From contig MNIY01000168.1 in NCBI GenBank assembly GCA_001919995.1, positions 1-11,271 on the forward strand: DNA of 11,271 nt, read 5' to 3'. Numbering within the stretch: the first letter of the stretch is position 1; every line of letters starts with the position of its first letter. The notes under the pieces are model-generated. The model ran no database searches, was not told the DNA's origin, and worked only from the letters and a program-made list of their open reading frames with translations. Source of the DNA: Ktedonobacter sp. 13_1_20CM_4_53_11. Its GTDB lineage: Bacteria > Chloroflexota > Ktedonobacteria > Ktedonobacterales > Ktedonobacteraceae. A program made the translations under genes and the position numbers. Below, one piece after another: positions 1-7,247 of the stretch.

Positions 1-186
1 TGATACACGTCTGGCAAACATTTGGACGACGGCTGCCTGAAGCGTGGCAGGCGAGAGCCCATATCGTGCGCTTCACTCGTGCCCACGCTCCAAGCTCGAT
101 CCCCTCCAAACCAGTGCTGGGAGCAGCAAAGCAATCAACATCGTGATACACCAGGGGGTTCTCTCTCAGGCCTCCCTTTTTGAGCC
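1..186. other. Left-edge region with no confident gene; possible gene tail on + strand
   Basis: I recognise nothing firm here. Reading from base 3 on the + strand, a frame stays open for 47 codons to a TGA at 144-146. It begins IHVWQTFGRRLPEAWQARAH and has a plausible protein-like composition, so it could be the C-terminus of a gene entering from the left. No domain is recognisable and a chance open frame of this length is common. The rest, 147-186, is the space downstream of the minus-strand hydrolase stop; I see no hairpin with a T-run there. Confidence 0.2.
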
Positions 187-1080
187 CTACGGGTTAGCTT
201 TCAAAAACGTCTCGATACACTGCACAATGCGTTCCGGTGCATCTTCCTGCAAAAAATGACTTGCATCCTCGAGCTCATACGTTACTGCCTGTGGGTACAA
301 CTGCTGCCAGCGCTGCAACACTGATGGGGAAAGCACCGGGTCTTGCATCCCCCATACTAGCAGGATGGGTATTTCGCTGAACTGGGACAGCCCCTTCTCG
401 ATGTACTTCATTTCTGCATAGGACACGTCGCTTTCCTGCACAGGAATATCTCGTGACCAGCATAGCATAGCAAGCCGTGATTCTGGAGTAGAGAAGGGGG
501 CGCGGTATGCCTCCAAAACGCTCGTTGTCATCTTTTCACTATGGTAGGTTGTCCCCAAAAGAGCGGGTTCGAGATACCCGTTCCTCTTCAACACAAACGC
601 CTCTCCTCGTTCTGAACGGATGATCTCCAACAGGCGGGGAAATGGACCTCCAGGCCAGGGAGCAAAAGCCCATGTGTTCATCAAAACCAGGCGCTTGATC
701 CGCTCTGGATGCCGTGTGGCAAAACCGAATCCCACAGGTCCTCCCCAATCGTGGAGCACAAGCGTAATATCATGCAAATTGAGGTCTAGCAGCAAGGCTT
801 CGAGATTAGCTCGATGCTGCTCGAGCCGGTACAGTGACCGTTCTTGCGGCACAGCCGACTTACCCATGCCCATCTGATCCGGCACAATGCAACGATAGCG
901 TTGAGAGAGTAGTGGAATAAAATTGCGATACAGAAACCCCCATGTCGGATCGCCGTGCACCATCACCACAGGCTCACCGCTTCCTTCATCTACATAGTGC
1001 ATTTCCATTCCATGATGAGAGTAATAATGTGGGGCAAATGGGAAGAGCCCTTCAAAGATCTCATCTTTGATAGCAAGCAT
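187..1080 (-). CDS. Haloalkane dehalogenase-like alpha/beta hydrolase
   Basis: This 297-residue cytoplasmic alpha/beta-hydrolase fold protein has a layout like haloalkane dehalogenases, which release halide from haloalkanes through an aspartyl ester. Visible motifs are the oxyanion-hole turn HGDPTW (42-47), the nucleophile elbow HDWGGP with Asp111 and the adjacent halide-contacting-type Trp112, Asp247 in GMQDPV after the late strand as catalytic acid, and His275 in SHFLQ. Asp in the late position resembles the DhlA (HLD-I) arrangement, but cap-domain halide residues cannot be assigned by eye. An epoxide or ester hydrolase of the same superfamily is possible. I chose the ATG at 1080 because GGAG lies 7 bases ahead of it; the ATG 21 bases upstream has no such site. 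The length is normal for the family. It is divergent from the shortened GNAT gene. Family assignment is firm; dehalogenation is inferred. Confidence 0.88.
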   Translation of the reverse strand: MLAIKDEIFEGLFPFAPHYYSHHGMEMHYVDEGSGEPVVMVHGDPTWGFLYRNFIPLLSQRYRCIVPDQMGMGKSAVPQERSLYRLEQHRANLEALLLDLNLHDITLVLHDWGGPVGFGFATRHPERIKRLVLMNTWAFAPWPGGPFPRLLEIIRSERGEAFVLKRNGYLEPALLGTTYHSEKMTTSVLEAYRAPFSTPESRLAMLCWSRDIPVQESDVSYAEMKYIEKGLSQFSEIPILLVWGMQDPVLSPSVLQRWQQLYPQAVTYELEDASHFLQEDAPERIVQCIETFLKANP

Positions 1081-1170
1081 AGCAAATCTCCAAACAAGCA
1101 TAAAGATTCAACAAGAACAGTGTCTCCATCCTTCGCATGTATGATACAACGCAGGCAACACGGCTTGCTA

Positions 1171-1189
1171 CCACCAAGGAGCATTTCCA
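1171..1189 (+). promoter_or_regulatory. Ribosome binding site fixing the start of the shortened GNAT gene
   Basis: AAGGAG at about 1176-1181 sits 8 bases before the ATG at 1190. This shows that the start codon is a genuine translation start, so the missing part of the acetyltransferase was lost from inside the gene and not from its 5' end. Confidence 0.7.
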
Positions 1190-1525
1190 ATGACCATCGA
1201 TGCAATGTTCACACAGTTTCCGCGCCTCAAATTCTATCTTTTCGATGAAGGCTTTCATCGCGCCGAAACTGGCTACGAGCTCAATCGCGCCTTCTGGAGG
1301 CAGGGCATTATGACCGAAGCGATGTCCGCCATTATCACCTCTGCGTTTACTGAGCTAGGATTGCATCGCATTGAAGCGGTAACCGACGATATCAATGAGC
1401 GCTCTAAAGGCCTGTTGCGGAAGCTTGGCTTTACCCATGAGGGAACGCTGCGCCTGCGTTTTTACTTCCGCGGCCGTTTCTGGGACGAACACTACTTTGG
1501 ATTGCTCAAGGACGAATGGCATTGA
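1190..1525 (+). CDS. GNAT N-acetyltransferase (RimJ/RimL type) with internal deletion
   Basis: The 111-residue product carries the second half of a RimJ/RimL-like GNAT domain, which moves an acetyl group from acetyl-CoA to an amine. Visible elements are GYELNRAFWRQGIMTEA (28-44, strand plus the acetyl-CoA pyrophosphate loop), LGLHRIEAVTDDINERSKGLLRKLGF (57-81) and the typical ending RFYFRGRFWDEHYFGLLKDEW. Family members run about 170-190 residues, so about 70 are missing. The first 13 residues (MTIDAMFTQFPRL) with a good ribosome site look like an authentic N-terminus, and homology resumes near DEGFHRAE (19-26). The first helices and strands appear to have been removed in frame around codons 13-18. 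Without them the fold is unlikely to form, so this is probably a decaying gene. The gene is divergent from the hydrolase. Confidence 0.75.
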   Translation: MTIDAMFTQFPRLKFYLFDEGFHRAETGYELNRAFWRQGIMTEAMSAIITSAFTELGLHRIEAVTDDINERSKGLLRKLGFTHEGTLRLRFYFRGRFWDEHYFGLLKDEWH

Positions 1526-1628
1526 CCAAACCTACCATCCCATTACGAACCGAGCCGGCAGGTCGTTGATTGCTTCTAAGGCTAGGAACGGCTTTTTGAA
1601 AGAAAAGGAGATCTGTCAAGCAAAAGGC

Positions 1629-1787
1629 TCCCCTTGTAGACATTTGGAGAGAAGATTTCCAGTGAGCCGTCTCGAGCGGTGTCCAGCATGTCATCCTGAG
1701 CGCAGCGAAGGATCTGGGCGTCCATCTCGCCAGATCCTTCGCTGCGCTCAGGATGACATGTATTATCTCCAAATGTCTACTCCCCTT
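1629..1787. mobile_element. MITE-like palindromic element with 7-bp target-site duplication
   Basis: The element itself is 1636-1780 (145 bp). Its outer ends are a perfect 15-bp inverted repeat, GTAGACATTTGGAGA (1636-1650) and its complement (1766-1780). Nested inside is a perfect 31-bp inverted repeat (1687-1717 with 1730-1760; 12-base loop) built on CATCCTGAGCGCAGCG. TCCCCTT occurs immediately outside both ends (1629-1635 and 1781-1787), as a transposition target duplication would. The right duplication touches the stop codon of the M20 peptidase gene. It has no coding capacity, so it would need a transposase supplied in trans. The same family recurs at 10811-10985. Structure is seen directly; mobility is inferred. 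Confidence 0.75.
1687..1760. repeat. Perfect 31-bp inverted repeat (long hairpin)
   Basis: The arms 1687-1717 and 1730-1760 are exact reverse complements separated by 12 bases. The core, starting TCATCCTGAGCGCAGCG at 1691 and ending at 1715 (25 bases), is identical to 10865-10889. As RNA it would form a very stable hairpin between the convergent ends of the GNAT and M20 genes. It has no T-run, so it is not a canonical intrinsic terminator, though it could slow or block read-through. Confidence 0.9.
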
Positions 1788-3155
1788 TCACCTCTCCCCC
1801 AGTCTGTGCAGGATCTTGCCATAGGCCACTGGCCCACGCCTGAAGCTGCTCAGCCGGAAAAACTCATCGGGAGCATGAAACTGCTCATCCATGAGCGCAA
1901 AGCCAAAATTCACGGTGTGGGCCCCCAGCATGTCGAGGAACAGCTCGCAGACAGGGATGCTTCCACCCAGTCGTATATAATAAGGAGCCTTGCCGTATAC
2001 CTCCGTAAGCACGGCTTCGGCGACCCGATTGCCCCAGTGGTTTACAGGAATCAAGTATGGTCTGGCAGCACCTGGGAGTGAGCGAACTGTTGTCCGCACT
2101 CCCGGCGGCGTATAGCGCTCGACGTGCCTGGTAATGAGATCAACGATGTTGGCGGGATCCTGGTTGGCTACCAGTCGGCAGGTAATCTTGGCATGCGCCT
2201 CATTAGGGAGCACCGTCTTGATACCCTCGCCCTGGAAACCACCCCAGATGCCGTTCACCTCCAGGGTAGGCCGTCCCGCGAGATGCTCCTGCGGCGTGTA
2301 ACCAGGTTCGGCAACGAGGGCATCGACGCCGATTGCCTCTTTATACGTCTTCTCATCGAACGGCACAGCAGCGATGTCGGCGCGGTCTTCTGCCGAAAGC
2401 GGCACAACCGCGTCGTAGAAGCCCTCGACCAGAATCTTGCCCTCGGGACTGTGCATAGAGTCAAGGAGATGCACCATGGCATGGATGGGATTGGCAACGG
2501 CCCCGCCATAGACACCGGAATGCAAATCGGTCCTTGCTCCTCGCACGTCAATCTGCACACCTGTGAGGCCCTTGAAGGCAATCAGCAGCCCGGGTTGATC
2601 CTCGCTGTACTGGCCCCCGTCGGCGCTGAGCACGAGGTCGCAGGCCAGCAGGTCCCGTTGGTTCGCGATCAAGGTCGGCAACTGGGGGCTCCCGATTTCC
2701 TCCTGCCCCTCCAGAAAGAACTTCACGTTGACGGGCAAGGCTCCCTCTGCCTTGAGCAGGGCTTCGACGGCCAGGATAGGAGTGAGCATGTTGCCCTTAT
2801 CGTCCGATGCACCACGAGCGTATACCCGGTCATCGCGCACCTCTGGCTTAAAGGGTGGGCTCGTCCACTGGTCCAATGGGTCGGCAGGCTGCGTATCAAA
2901 ATGACCATAGATCATTATCGTCGGCTTCCCGGGCGCATGTAGCCACTGCCCGTAGACAACCGGGTGTCCACCCGTCGGCAGGACTTGTACATCCTCCAGG
3001 CCCGCACCTCTGAGGCGATGTGCGACCCATTCGGCTGCCCGCTGAACATCACCGGCATGCTCAGGCAGTGCCGAAATGCTGGGAATACTGAGGAATTGTA
3101 ACAACTCATCCTGGTAGCGAAGTTGCTGCTCTTCGAGATAGGTCTCCCATGTCAT
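1788..3155 (-). CDS. M20 family metallo-dipeptidase (ArgE/DapE/CNDP type)
   Basis: This is a 455-residue, full-length M20 peptidase, probably a cytoplasmic two-zinc enzyme releasing residues from dipeptides or acylated amino acids. Metal and catalytic residues are visible in the expected order: His85 and Asp87 in GHFDTQP, the bridging Asp in ASDDKG (118-119), general base Glu152 and ligand Glu153 in EGQEEIGS, Asp179 in SADGG, and His427 in QFHAPDE. The lid domain has DLHSGVYGG (His212), typical of the carnosinase-like branch. AGGAG lies 6 bases ahead of the ATG at 3155, supporting that start. It follows the GH-A-like lipoprotein by about 100 bp on the same strand. A 145-bp MITE-like element abuts its stop codon. 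The true substrate cannot be read from sequence. Confidence 0.92.
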   Translation of the reverse strand: MTWETYLEEQQLRYQDELLQFLSIPSISALPEHAGDVQRAAEWVAHRLRGAGLEDVQVLPTGGHPVVYGQWLHAPGKPTIMIYGHFDTQPADPLDQWTSPPFKPEVRDDRVYARGASDDKGNMLTPILAVEALLKAEGALPVNVKFFLEGQEEIGSPQLPTLIANQRDLLACDLVLSADGGQYSEDQPGLLIAFKGLTGVQIDVRGARTDLHSGVYGGAVANPIHAMVHLLDSMHSPEGKILVEGFYDAVVPLSAEDRADIAAVPFDEKTYKEAIGVDALVAEPGYTPQEHLAGRPTLEVNGIWGGFQGEGIKTVLPNEAHAKITCRLVANQDPANIVDLITRHVERYTPPGVRTTVRSLPGAARPYLIPVNHWGNRVAEAVLTEVYGKAPYYIRLGGSIPVCELFLDMLGAHTVNFGFALMDEQFHAPDEFFRLSSFRRGPVAYGKILHRLGER

Positions 3156-3259
3156 ATCATGCTCCTCTGTTTTAAATCTCCCGCCACAACGTCGTCAGCA
3201 AATGGAAGCGACCTTTCGGTCAACGCTGGCAACCCTGAAAACCACCTGATTTGCCCATC

Positions 3260-4414
3260 TCAGCTTTCCAGTATACTGACATAATTCGCCGGCAATGTAC
3301 AACCACCATAGAGCTTCGCCAACAACTGCTCTTGATCAACCACACGTACCTTTCCAGAAGAGCAGGTCATCTCCAGAGTACGCGCACCCATCGGGAGATC
3401 CTGGCGCAGCGGCTTCGGATGACCATTCACATCGAGGATACCTAGCGGCCAGAACGTTCGACCAATGTAGAAGTCCTTGCCACTAAAGTAAAAGAAAGGT
3501 ACATGATACTTCATCGTCGTCAACACATCGGTGGTCAGCGTCAGAATATGTGAGATAGCCACTTCACGCGCATTGCTGGTGTCAATACCGCAGCTGTTCA
3601 CGCAACCGGTACCCTCTATCACCCAGAGGTGTTTACCTAAATTGCCACTCTGCATACCGACATGGAGTTGCTGCGCCCAGTAGGTAAAAAGCTGGTAGAG
3701 ATTATTGATAGCCGCGCTGGGATAGCCATTATGCCAGCTATCGATCAGACCCAAAATTTGTGAGTGCCAGTCCCAATTGCCTCCCGGATGCACCGAGCTG
3801 TTCATAGCAGACTGCATCGCATCGAGATAATGAACCTGGTTCGCCAATTTTGCATTATCGTCGGGAACCACCAGCGGATCCATCGCTCCGAGAATAATAG
3901 GGATACCGGGTCGCACCGCGTGCATGGCACTCTGGCAAAGATCAAAAAACCTGGCAAAGTTCTCCGGAGTGACATATGTGGTCGCAGTACTCTGCTTCAT
4001 CTGCTCATTGCCACACTGCACAGCATCTGCCCCTCCCAGCGCCGCATCGTTGAGCCGATTCGTATCAAAGAGGCTATCTCTGCTCTGACAGTACGTAAGC
4101 ATGACATGAACGCCCTGGCTATGGTAACCCTGTATCGTACTCTTCAGCATCTGACCAACCGGACTATTCACAGGTCCAGAGCCACAGGTCGGGTAGCCCA
4201 GTCGCACCCATGGAATGCCTGGAAAAGAAAGGTGGGGATCCCCCGCTATACCAAGTACCGTTTCTGGACGGAACCCAGAGGACGACGTGGGTGTCACCGG
4301 CGAAGTCGCAGTCACCGTCGGCTGCCCACTTCCACCTATATGAACCTGGCACGCAGCCAATAATATACCACCAACCAGCACAGCAGCAAGAATAATCAAA
4401 AACTTCCTTTTCAT
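3260..4414 (-). CDS. Lipoprotein resembling a clan GH-A glycoside hydrolase
   Basis: This 384-residue protein has a clear lipoprotein signal: basic start MKRK, a hydrophobic stretch (5-20) and the lipobox LAAC with Cys22 as the lipidation site. A Ser/Thr/Pro-rich linker (31-46) leads to a folded domain. I read that domain as a TIM-barrel glycosidase: CGNEQ (Asn136-Glu137) fits the Asn-Glu acid/base pair of clan GH-A, and VIEGTG (Glu267) fits the strand-7 nucleophile, about 130 residues later. PFFYFSGKDF (306-315) would be strand 8. I do not recognise the exact family; GH5- or GH39-like are candidates, and a non-catalytic surface protein cannot be excluded. I chose the ATG at 4414 because it puts the basic n-region of the signal peptide first; the TTG 42 bases upstream lacks a ribosome site. 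It lies 141 bp behind the radical SAM gene. Confidence 0.6.
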   Translation of the reverse strand: MKRKFLIILAAVLVGGILLAACQVHIGGSGQPTVTATSPVTPTSSSGFRPETVLGIAGDPHLSFPGIPWVRLGYPTCGSGPVNSPVGQMLKSTIQGYHSQGVHVMLTYCQSRDSLFDTNRLNDAALGGADAVQCGNEQMKQSTATTYVTPENFARFFDLCQSAMHAVRPGIPIILGAMDPLVVPDDNAKLANQVHYLDAMQSAMNSSVHPGGNWDWHSQILGLIDSWHNGYPSAAINNLYQLFTYWAQQLHVGMQSGNLGKHLWVIEGTGCVNSCGIDTSNAREVAISHILTLTTDVLTTMKYHVPFFYFSGKDFYIGRTFWPLGILDVNGHPKPLRQDLPMGARTLEMTCSSGKVRVVDQEQLLAKLYGGCTLPANYVSILES

Positions 4415-4500
4415 CTTACGCTCTACTCTTCTAGAGCCACCCTCCCTTCTAAACAAAGCAGATGCATTTATTGCAATAATAAAGTACCTTCAGCATGTAA

Positions 4501-4523
4501 TTGCTATAAATACATTGTAGCAA
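4501..4523. promoter_or_regulatory. Imperfect inverted repeat upstream of the lipoprotein gene (possible operator)
   Basis: TTGCTATAA (4501-4509) and TTGTAGCAA (4515-4523) are inverted repeats matching at 8 of 9 positions, separated by 5 bases. The site is AT-rich compared with its surroundings and lies 87 bp ahead of the lipoprotein ATG. A weak -10-like TACAAT overlaps it on the minus strand, without a convincing -35 box. It could be a regulator binding site or chance. Confidence 0.3.
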
Positions 4524-4555
4524 AGGAATGCCAGTTGATCGCCCCTCCACCTTCC

Positions 4556-5953
4556 TTATAGTGGCATTTCCTTTCCCATCCTTTGGGATACATGACGTCC
4601 AAAAGCTGCCAGAATTGTCTCTAGAACTGGCAACATACTCGAAGCTCGTTTCGCCCTGATGATAACGTCCCACGCCGGCTCAAATTTCTTCCACCCCGTG
4701 GCATACGCCACATGCCGCAGCCGCTCATTCCATCTTTCTTTGGTCCAGGCCCCCTGGAAAATCGAGCTCCAGCGATAAAAATCCCGGTAAGCGCGCCAGT
4801 AACCCGCTTCCAAGGCCTCAGGCGTGAGTTTTGCCGGACGATAGACCACGTGGCGCGTATCGTACAGGTCCCAGTTACTATGGAGCAGGCGCTCTTGCTG
4901 CGCCATACGCTCGTAAAGGGCCGTTGTAGGGTATGGAGTTAGAATATGAAACGTAGCCGTCTCAATGCCCTGCTTGACCGCCCATTCGACCGTGCGGTCA
5001 AAGACCGTTTCGTCGTCATTGTCCATGCCAAAAACGAAGCTCCCGTTTACCATCACCCCGAGATCGTGAAGGCGCCGGATAGCAGTGCCATAGTCTCGAT
5101 TGAGATTTTGATACTTGTGCTGCTCTTGCAAATTCGAAGGGTTGAGCGTCTCAAATCCAACAAATAAACTGCGCAGCCCACTTGCCACTGCTTTTTCCAG
5201 CAGCTCCGGCCGCAGCACCGCTTGCACGGTACCGGCCGCCTGCCACAGGCGTCCCATCCCTCTCATCCCATCAAAGAGCGCACCGGCAAAACGTGGATTG
5301 CCGAAGAGGTGGTCGTCCAGAAAGTAGAGGTGCCTTCCCGGCAGCCGGTTAATCTCCGCAAGCGCATCGTCCACTTGTAACGTATAAAACGATTTTCCTC
5401 CTTTGAAGAAGGCCTCCTTGTAGCAAAAATCACAGACATGCGGGCAGCCGCGCGAAACCACGATGGAGTTGGGTACAAGGTAGAGATTGCGTTTGATCAG
5501 ATCACGCCTTATTCTGGGAACGCCAAGAAGCGTCCGCACTCGCGATGTGTATACCTTTGCCGGATTCCCTGCTCGGTAATCGGCCAGAAAAGCTGGCCAG
5601 ATATCCTCACCAGGCCCGAGAAAAATTGAGTCAGCATGCCTTGCCGCCTCATCCGGCAGGGAGGTAACATGCAACCCCCCTAAAGCCACATAAGCTCCCC
5701 TGGCGCGATAGTGGTCAGCGAGCTTGTAAGCCTGGTATGCAGAAGTGATATACACCTGGATCACCACCAGCTCAGGCTCGTCGTTCAGGTCAAGCTGCTC
5801 CACATGCTCATCCTGGAGCGTCACCTGGTCATCTTCATTGAGATACCCTGCCAGCGTAGCCAGGCCCAGCGGCGGGAAAAGTGAATATTTGATCGGACGA
5901 AAATAGGGGCTGATTGCCTCGGTTAAAGCCGGTAAGATCATCTTCACTTTCAT
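4556..5953 (-). CDS. B12-binding-domain radical SAM protein
   Basis: This 465-residue protein has two recognisable parts. Residues about 1-140 form a Rossmann-like cobalamin-binding-type domain (FPPLGLATLAGYL at 26-38, LGGLHVTSLPDEAARHADSIFLGPGED at 91-117). The radical SAM barrel follows, with cluster motif CPHVCDFC (Cys170, Cys174, Cys177) binding the 4Fe-4S cluster that cleaves S-adenosylmethionine. FVGFETLNP (264-272) and GSFVFGMDNDDE (304-315) are typical later strands of this class. The C-terminal 110 residues resemble the DUF4070-like extension of hopanoid- and lipid-modifying members; that is from memory of the family. Substrate is unknown: methylation or C-C chemistry on a lipid or secondary metabolite is likely. 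GAGGAG 7 bases ahead of the ATG at 5953 fixes the start. That leader is duplicated beyond tnpB at 7263-7396. Confidence 0.85.
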   Translation of the reverse strand: MKVKMILPALTEAISPYFRPIKYSLFPPLGLATLAGYLNEDDQVTLQDEHVEQLDLNDEPELVVIQVYITSAYQAYKLADHYRARGAYVALGGLHVTSLPDEAARHADSIFLGPGEDIWPAFLADYRAGNPAKVYTSRVRTLLGVPRIRRDLIKRNLYLVPNSIVVSRGCPHVCDFCYKEAFFKGGKSFYTLQVDDALAEINRLPGRHLYFLDDHLFGNPRFAGALFDGMRGMGRLWQAAGTVQAVLRPELLEKAVASGLRSLFVGFETLNPSNLQEQHKYQNLNRDYGTAIRRLHDLGVMVNGSFVFGMDNDDETVFDRTVEWAVKQGIETATFHILTPYPTTALYERMAQQERLLHSNWDLYDTRHVVYRPAKLTPEALEAGYWRAYRDFYRWSSIFQGAWTKERWNERLRHVAYATGWKKFEPAWDVIIRAKRASSMLPVLETILAAFGRHVSQRMGKEMPL

Positions 5954-6087
5954 CTAATGGCTCCTCGTATACTCAACTTTATCCCAATCAGCCCTTCTAT
6001 TATGACGCCTCACCCACTCCTTCCAGTATAGGCGCTGAGCGCCCACGAAGCCAGGTCGTAAGGACCGCAGCCATCGCACGTATGTGC
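5954..6087. repeat. 134-bp direct repeat, left copy (leader of the radical SAM gene)
   Basis: This segment matches 7263-7396 at 132 of 134 positions; the differences are at 6005/7314 and 6007/7316. It starts at the base next to the radical SAM start codon, so it carries that gene's ribosome binding site. It ends exactly where tnpB-like coding sequence begins. On the + strand its right third holds three successive perfect mini-hairpins: GGCGCTGAGCGCC (6031-6043), GGTCGTAAGGACC (6054-6066) and GCACGTATGTGC (6076-6087). On the minus strand these would lie in the untranslated leader, with a weak -10-like CATAAT downstream of them. Confidence 0.95.
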
Positions 6088-7247
6088 TTGCCCACGAGGG
6101 CTTTACCACGGCCTGTAGCAATGGTGTGGAGTTGCACAAACGCACGTACTATCCTTTGCGAGCACAGTATCCAGACCTTCCTGCTCAACTGGTGTGTGCC
6201 GCTCGTGTCAAGGCCACCGAGGCCGTCAAGAGCGCACTGACCTGGAAGGTGAAGAAGGAGCAGGCATACCCCAAAAAGGGTGAGAAAGCCAAGAAGCAGG
6301 GCGAGCCCATTCCTGTTTTCAAGCCTGTCCGTTGCCCTCACAGTGAGTTGGCTTGTATCCGCTATGATCAGCGTTCATACTGGGTCAAGTGGGACACCAT
6401 GACCTGTAGTCTCGCTACTGTAGATGGGCGTATTAAACTGCCCTTTACGGTGCCTGCTTACCTCATGCAGTATGTTGGCTATCACGTGTGTAGCGCTGAT
6501 CTGTGCTTCCGCAAAGGGCGTTACACCCTCCATATCGTTGTCTCCATCCCTGAGCCTGCTCTTCCTCCGACCACGACCGTAGTAGGGGTAGACCTGGGAC
6601 TCAATCGCCCGGCTGTCACCTCTGCTCGTCAGTTCTTGGGTGAGAAGCAATGGAAGGAACAGGAACGACGCACCTTCCGCTTGAAAAGAAAGTTGCAAGC
6701 CAAAGGCACTCGCTCGGCGAAACGCCACCTCAAAAAGCTGAGCGGGAAACAGTTTCGGCGACGCAGAGATCATGACCACGTCCTCTCCAAACGCCTTGTG
6801 CAGAATACGCCCCCAGGGGCTACCATCGTCCTTGAAAATCTCAAGAACATCCGGGACACCTCCAAGACGGGGCGTGGCAAGAAAGAGAGTAAGAAGCGCG
6901 ATAACAAACGGCGTCTGCATAGTTGGAGCTTTGCCCAACTGTACTCGTTTGTTGAGTACAAGGCCCAGGCACGTGGTATCCGTGTGGTCAAGATTGACCC
7001 CCGGCATACCTCGCAAACCTGCTCCAAGTGCGGGTACCAGGCCCGTAACAATCGTTGTTCGCAATCTGTCTTTCACTGTCGCTCCTGTGGCTATCAGCTC
7101 AACGCTGATCTCAATGCCTCGCTCAACATTCGAGAGAAGTACGTGACTTCTCTTGCTCAGGATGGTACACCTATCCTGAGCGGGTCCGCTGTCAAGGGGC
7201 CTATCGTTTCGACCCTTCGGGGTCAGGAACAAGCCCCCGCGCTTTAG
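6084..7247 (+). CDS. tnpB: 5'-truncated TnpB (IS200/IS605-type RNA-guided nuclease remnant)
   Basis: The 387-residue frame contains the RuvC-like nuclease core of TnpB, the ancestor-type relative of Cas12 that cuts DNA with an omega RNA. All three catalytic acids are present: Asp170 in GVDLG, Glu251 in IVLENL, Asp342 in NADLNASLNI. The zinc ribbon is intact (Cys313, Cys316, Cys332, Cys335). The N-terminus is not: homology appears to start at or near FTTACSNGVELHKR (7-20), whereas complete members begin some 20-30 residues earlier with the first strand of the wedge domain. That missing part would lie in the 134-bp repeat, whose frame contains stops instead. The only upstream start is a GTG at 6084, made by the repeat junction and lacking a ribosome site. 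No tnpA is adjacent. Probably inactive, although the nuclease residues are preserved. Confidence 0.85.
   Translation: MLAHEGFTTACSNGVELHKRTYYPLRAQYPDLPAQLVCAARVKATEAVKSALTWKVKKEQAYPKKGEKAKKQGEPIPVFKPVRCPHSELACIRYDQRSYWVKWDTMTCSLATVDGRIKLPFTVPAYLMQYVGYHVCSADLCFRKGRYTLHIVVSIPEPALPPTTTVVGVDLGLNRPAVTSARQFLGEKQWKEQERRTFRLKRKLQAKGTRSAKRHLKKLSGKQFRRRRDHDHVLSKRLVQNTPPGATIVLENLKNIRDTSKTGRGKKESKKRDNKRRLHSWSFAQLYSFVEYKAQARGIRVVKIDPRHTSQTCSKCGYQARNNRCSQSVFHCRSCGYQLNADLNASLNIREKYVTSLAQDGTPILSGSAVKGPIVSTLRGQEQAPAL

Noticed and set aside
2124..2942. 272-codon open frame on the + strand
   Set aside because: It lies fully antisense to the M20 peptidase, which has all metal ligands and a ribosome site. The + frame encodes no recognisable motif.
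3210..3221. GACC-TTTC-GGTC mini-hairpin (GAAA loop on the minus strand) ahead of the M20 gene
   Set aside because: The 4-bp stem is too short to support a regulatory call without comparative data.
6031..6087. Cobalamin riboswitch upstream of the B12-type radical SAM gene
   Set aside because: The hairpins and nearby GCCACTG-like bases do not form the conserved B12-box architecture.
6375..7232. 285-codon open frame on the minus strand across tnpB
   Set aside because: It is antisense to the conserved RuvC core and zinc ribbon of TnpB; it is a codon-composition shadow.
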